The notes under the pieces were generated by a model. That model did no database searches and was not told the DNA's origin. It saw only the letters and a program-made list of their open reading frames with translations. Both the position numbers and the translations under genes were made by a program. From CAZHBD01 sp964530555 (lineage in GTDB: Bacteria; Patescibacteriota; Saccharimonadia; Saccharimonadales; AWTP1-31), in NCBI GenBank assembly GCA_964530555.1, contig CAZHBD010000019.1, positions 1-14,641 of the forward strand: a stretch of 14,641 nucleotides of DNA, in the 5' to 3' direction. Numbering within the stretch: position 1 is the first letter of the stretch; each line of letters starts with the position of its first letter. Shown piece by piece: positions 11,713 to 14,641 of this stretch.

Positions 11713-14641
11713 ATGGCAAAAGGCACACTTTCTCATAAGAAAGAGCGACAGTTTTTCACCATTAACAAAGAAAACCTAGACCTTCCTGATCTGGTTAATC
11801 ACCAGAACACATCATGGCAGTGGCTTGTAGAAGAGGGTCTTGGCGAGTTATTGGCCGAAGTCAGCCCAATCGATGACTATACAGGTACTAAATTATCTCT
11901 TGCATTCAAACACTACCATTTTGATAAGCCCAAGATGACCGAGTCTGAAGCGCGCGAAAACAACGTCAGTTACGAGGCACCCTTAAAGGCTGTCGTTGAA
12001 CTAACGAACAAGGTTACCGGTGAAGTTAAAGAGCAAGAGATATATCTTGGTGATTACCCATGGATGACCAGCCGTGGTACCTTTGTGATTAATGGCGCAG
12101 AGCGCGTAGTTGTTAGCCAGTTGATTCGTTCTGCTGGTGTGTTCTTTACCTCCGACAACAGTGGCACAAAACGTTTATATGGCGCTAAGGTAATCCCTGG
12201 ACGCGGTGCTTGGCTTGAATTTGAGACTGCCAGCAATGGTGCCCTTTACGTCAAGATTGACCGCAAGCGAAAAATTCCTGTAACTACACTACTCAAAGCT
12301 TTGGGCCAAAGTGAAGCTCAGATTAAAGAAGCCTTCAAACATGTCGATCAAGGCAAGACAAGCCACATCGATATTACCCTTGATAAGGACCCAAGCAAAG
12401 GCAGTAACGAAGCTCTCATCGAAGTCTACCGTCGCCTACGTCCTGGTGATCTAGCTACTGTCGACAACGCGCGCAGCCTGCTTGAAAACATGTTTTATAA
12501 CTTTAAGCGCTTTGATTTTAGTCGCGTTGGCCGCTACAAGATCAACAAGCGCCTAAATCTGGACGTGCCAAACACCGCCGAAAATCGTGTCATGCGTCTT
12601 GAAGATTTGATCGCTATCATCGCTGAAATCATACGTCTTAGTAACACGCAAGAACCGGCTGACGACATCGACTCACTGGCCAATCGCCGAGTGAAGTTAG
12701 TTGGAGAGCTCGTGCAACGACAGTTCCGCATTGGTCTGTTGCGCATGGAGCGAAACACCAAAGACCGCATGAGCATGAGCGAGATCGAAACCGTCACGCC
12801 GGCTCAGCTAATAAATGCTCGGCCGATTGTAGCAGCTGTTCGTGAGTTTTTTGCTAGCTCACAGCTGAGTCAGTTCATGGACCAGATTAACCCGCTTAGC
12901 GAGTTGGCCCACAAGCGTCGCCTGAGCTCAATGGGGCCTGGTGGACTCAGCCGCGAACGCGCCGGCTTCGAGGTCCGCGACGCCCACGCCACCCACTATG
13001 GTCGTATCTGTGCCGTTGAAACTCCAGAAGGCGCCAACATTGGTTTGGTGCTTAACATGGCTAGTTATGCCCGCATTAATGAATATGGTTTTATGGAAAC
13101 CCCTTACCGCAAAGTTATCAACGCATTGCCAGCCACGAAACTGGCAGGGCATATTGCTCGTGTTGATCTGGAAGACGAAAAGGGTAAACTCGTCGTCAAA
13201 AAAGGTGACAAAATAACCGAAGTGGCTGCTAAAAAACTATCTGCTATCAAGTCACAGGCTACCTGGCCAATCAAGCCGTATGTGACTAGTGAAATTGTCT
13301 ACTTAGACGCTGCCGAGGAAGACGCTGCTGTTATTGCTAGCGCAGCAGAGCCGACCGATGAACGGGGTTTCTTTGTAAACGAGCGTGTTAGTGCCCGCAA
13401 CCGGCTCGTTGCAAGTGAAGTAGATTCCGAGGATGTTACTCATCTCGATGCCAGTTTACGCCAGATTATTGGTTCGAGCGCAGCACTTATACCTTTTATC
13501 GAAAAGAACTATGTATATCGCTCGCTGATGGGTAGCAACCAGCAGCGCCAAGCCGTGCCGCTGATTCGTCCAGCTGCTCCAATTGTGGGAACAGGCCTCG
13601 AAGCCGCCGTAGCACGAAATTCAGGCCAAGTAGTTTTGGCAGAAGAGAATGGCGAAGTGGTCAGCGCGAGCGCCGACAAGGTTGTTGTTAAGTACAGTTC
13701 AACCAACAAAACATATGAGCCAATGCACTTCGTCCGCTCAAACGAAGGTACCAGTATTAATCAAAAGGTTGTTGTCAATGCCGGTGACAAGGTCAAGAAG
13801 GGCGACGTCTTGATCGAAGGCATGAGTATCTCGGGTGGTGAACTTGCACTCGGAAAAGACTTACTGGTTGCGTTCATGCCATGGACGGGGTACAACTTTG
13901 AAGACGCAATTATCATCAGCCGTAAATTGGTTGAAGACGACACGCTCACTAGTATCCACATCGTCGACTATATGACTGAAGTTCGTGAGACTAAGCTTGG
14001 TCCCGAGATTGTCACTCGGGATATCCCGAACGTGTCCGAAGAGGCCCTGCGTCACCTAGACGAAGACGGCATTGTCCGCATCGGGGCCGAAGTTCATCCA
14101 GGTGATATTTTAGTCGGTAAGATTACTCCTAAAGGCGAACAAGAGCTCAGCAGCGAAGAACGTTTGTTGCGTGCTATTTTCGGAGAAAAAGCCAAGGAAG
14201 TTCGTGACACCTCGCAACGCATGAGCAACGGTAAGCATGGTAAGGTTGTGGGCGTTAAAGTTTTCAGTCGTGAATCAGGCCATGAGCTCAAAGCCGGCGT
14301 GATCATGCAAATCCAAATTTTTGTTGCGCAAATGCGCAAGATTGCTGTCGGTGATAAGCTCGGTGGACGTCACGGTAACAAGGGCGTTATTGCTCGCGTT
14401 TTGCCTGTTGAGGACATGCCGTTCATGGAAGACGGAACGCCGGTTGACATTATTCTCAACCCACTCGGCGTGCCATCACGCATGAATGTTGGGCAGTTGT
14501 TCGAAACTCACCTGGGTATGGCAGCCCGTGCATTGGGTATCAACGTTGCAAGCCCCTCATTTGATGGTGTCAAGATTGAGAAAATCCAAAGCCTGCTCAA
14601 AGATGCTGGCTTACCAGAAGACGGCAAGCAGCAACTCTACG
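11713..14641 (+). CDS. rpoB: RNA polymerase beta subunit, N-terminal 976 residues (3' truncated by the window)
   Basis: The frame is open from the ATG at 11713 to the window edge. An in-frame TTG at 11704 is a less likely start. Landmarks: the N-terminal LDLPDLVNHQNTSWQWLVEEGL segment; the beta lobe with GDYPWMTSRGTFVINGAERVVVSQLIRS; the rifampicin pocket with SSQLSQFMDQ, NPLSELAHKRR and GPGGLSRERAGFEVRDAH; CAVETPEGANIGL; the FMPWTGYNFEDAIIISRKLV region; the conserved GDKLGGRHGNKGVI; and MPFMEDGTPVDIILNPLGVPSRMNVGQ near the end. The GDKLGGRHGNKG motif is reached around residue 880, well before its position in E. coli, so this is the compact form without the large lineage-specific insertions. 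The subunit forms one side of the polymerase active-site cleft. rpoC presumably follows outside the window. Confidence 0.97.
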   Translation, partial: MAKGTLSHKKERQFFTINKENLDLPDLVNHQNTSWQWLVEEGLGELLAEVSPIDDYTGTKLSLAFKHYHFDKPKMTESEARENNVSYEAPLKAVVELTNKVTGEVKEQEIYLGDYPWMTSRGTFVINGAERVVVSQLIRSAGVFFTSDNSGTKRLYGAKVIPGRGAWLEFETASNGALYVKIDRKRKIPVTTLLKALGQSEAQIKEAFKHVDQGKTSHIDITLDKDPSKGSNEALIEVYRRLRPGDLATVDNARSLLENMFYNFKRFDFSRVGRYKINKRLNLDVPNTAENRVMRLEDLIAIIAEIIRLSNTQEPADDIDSLANRRVKLVGELVQRQFRIGLLRMERNTKDRMSMSEIETVTPAQLINARPIVAAVREFFASSQLSQFMDQINPLSELAHKRRLSSMGPGGLSRERAGFEVRDAHATHYGRICAVETPEGANIGLVLNMASYARINEYGFMETPYRKVINALPATKLAGHIARVDLEDEKGKLVVKKGDKITEVAAKKLSAIKSQATWPIKPYVTSEIVYLDAAEEDAAVIASAAEPTDERGFFVNERVSARNRLVASEVDSEDVTHLDASLRQIIGSSAALIPFIEKNYVYRSLMGSNQQRQAVPLIRPAAPIVGTGLEAAVARNSGQVVLAEENGEVVSASADKVVVKYSSTNKTYEPMHFVRSNEGTSINQKVVVNAGDKVKKGDVLIEGMSISGGELALGKDLLVAFMPWTGYNFEDAIIISRKLVEDDTLTSIHIVDYMTEVRETKLGPEIVTRDIPNVSEEALRHLDEDGIVRIGAEVHPGDILVGKITPKGEQELSSEERLLRAIFGEKAKEVRDTSQRMSNGKHGKVVGVKVFSRESGHELKAGVIMQIQIFVAQMRKIAVGDKLGGRHGNKGVIARVLPVEDMPFMEDGTPVDIILNPLGVPSRMNVGQLFETHLGMAARALGINVASPSFDGVKIEKIQSLLKDAGLPEDGKQQLY

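Noticed and set aside
1..14641. CRISPR arrays, insertion sequences, prophage or defence genes
   Set aside because: No regularly spaced repeats, terminal inverted repeats, transposase or phage-like proteins were seen; the window is housekeeping genes with short gaps.

Overview
The window looks like chromosome from a Patescibacteria/CPR bacterium, most likely Saccharibacteria-like (inference; no 16S rRNA is present). The reasons are a mid-GC, densely packed layout, a compact RpoB N-terminal half, the standard genetic code, many genes with no Shine-Dalgarno (SD) sequence, and several lineage-type proteins I cannot name. All genes lie on the + strand except one membrane protein (5327-6025).

Layout. 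1-4611: the 3' end of tyrS, a SAM methyltransferase, recG, a protein with a phospholipase C/P1-nuclease-like metal motif, rsmD (4-nt overlap with the gene before it) and tRNA-Leu(UAG). 4647-6119: a small protein of unknown function, a gene-poor stretch with at most one doubtful small ORF, and the minus-strand membrane protein. 6086-8542: a histidine locus made of a promoter, a leader peptide with His codons, a terminator with a competing antiterminator, an apparent HisG-HisE fusion interrupted by one +1 frameshift, and hisS. 8569-11528: trigger factor, a small unknown protein, clpP under a CIRCE operator, and another unknown protein. 11713 to the window end: the first 976 codons of rpoB.

How the parts fit. 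The most striking element is the histidine attenuator. An 18-residue leader peptide contains the codon run His-His-Gln-His. It is followed by an 11-bp perfect terminator hairpin whose 3' arm can instead pair with the end of the leader reading frame. It would control ATP phosphoribosyltransferase and the next pathway enzyme and, by read-through, histidyl-tRNA synthetase. clpP carries a nearly perfect HrcA/CIRCE operator on a textbook sigma70 promoter, which suggests heat-shock control next to trigger factor. A recurrent promoter design, TATACT or a variant ending 6-9 nt before an ATG that has no SD, precedes at least five genes and probably the his leader. It implies largely leaderless transcripts. 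Genes inside or at the end of transcription units (hisG, hisS) and the minus-strand gene instead have clear SDs.
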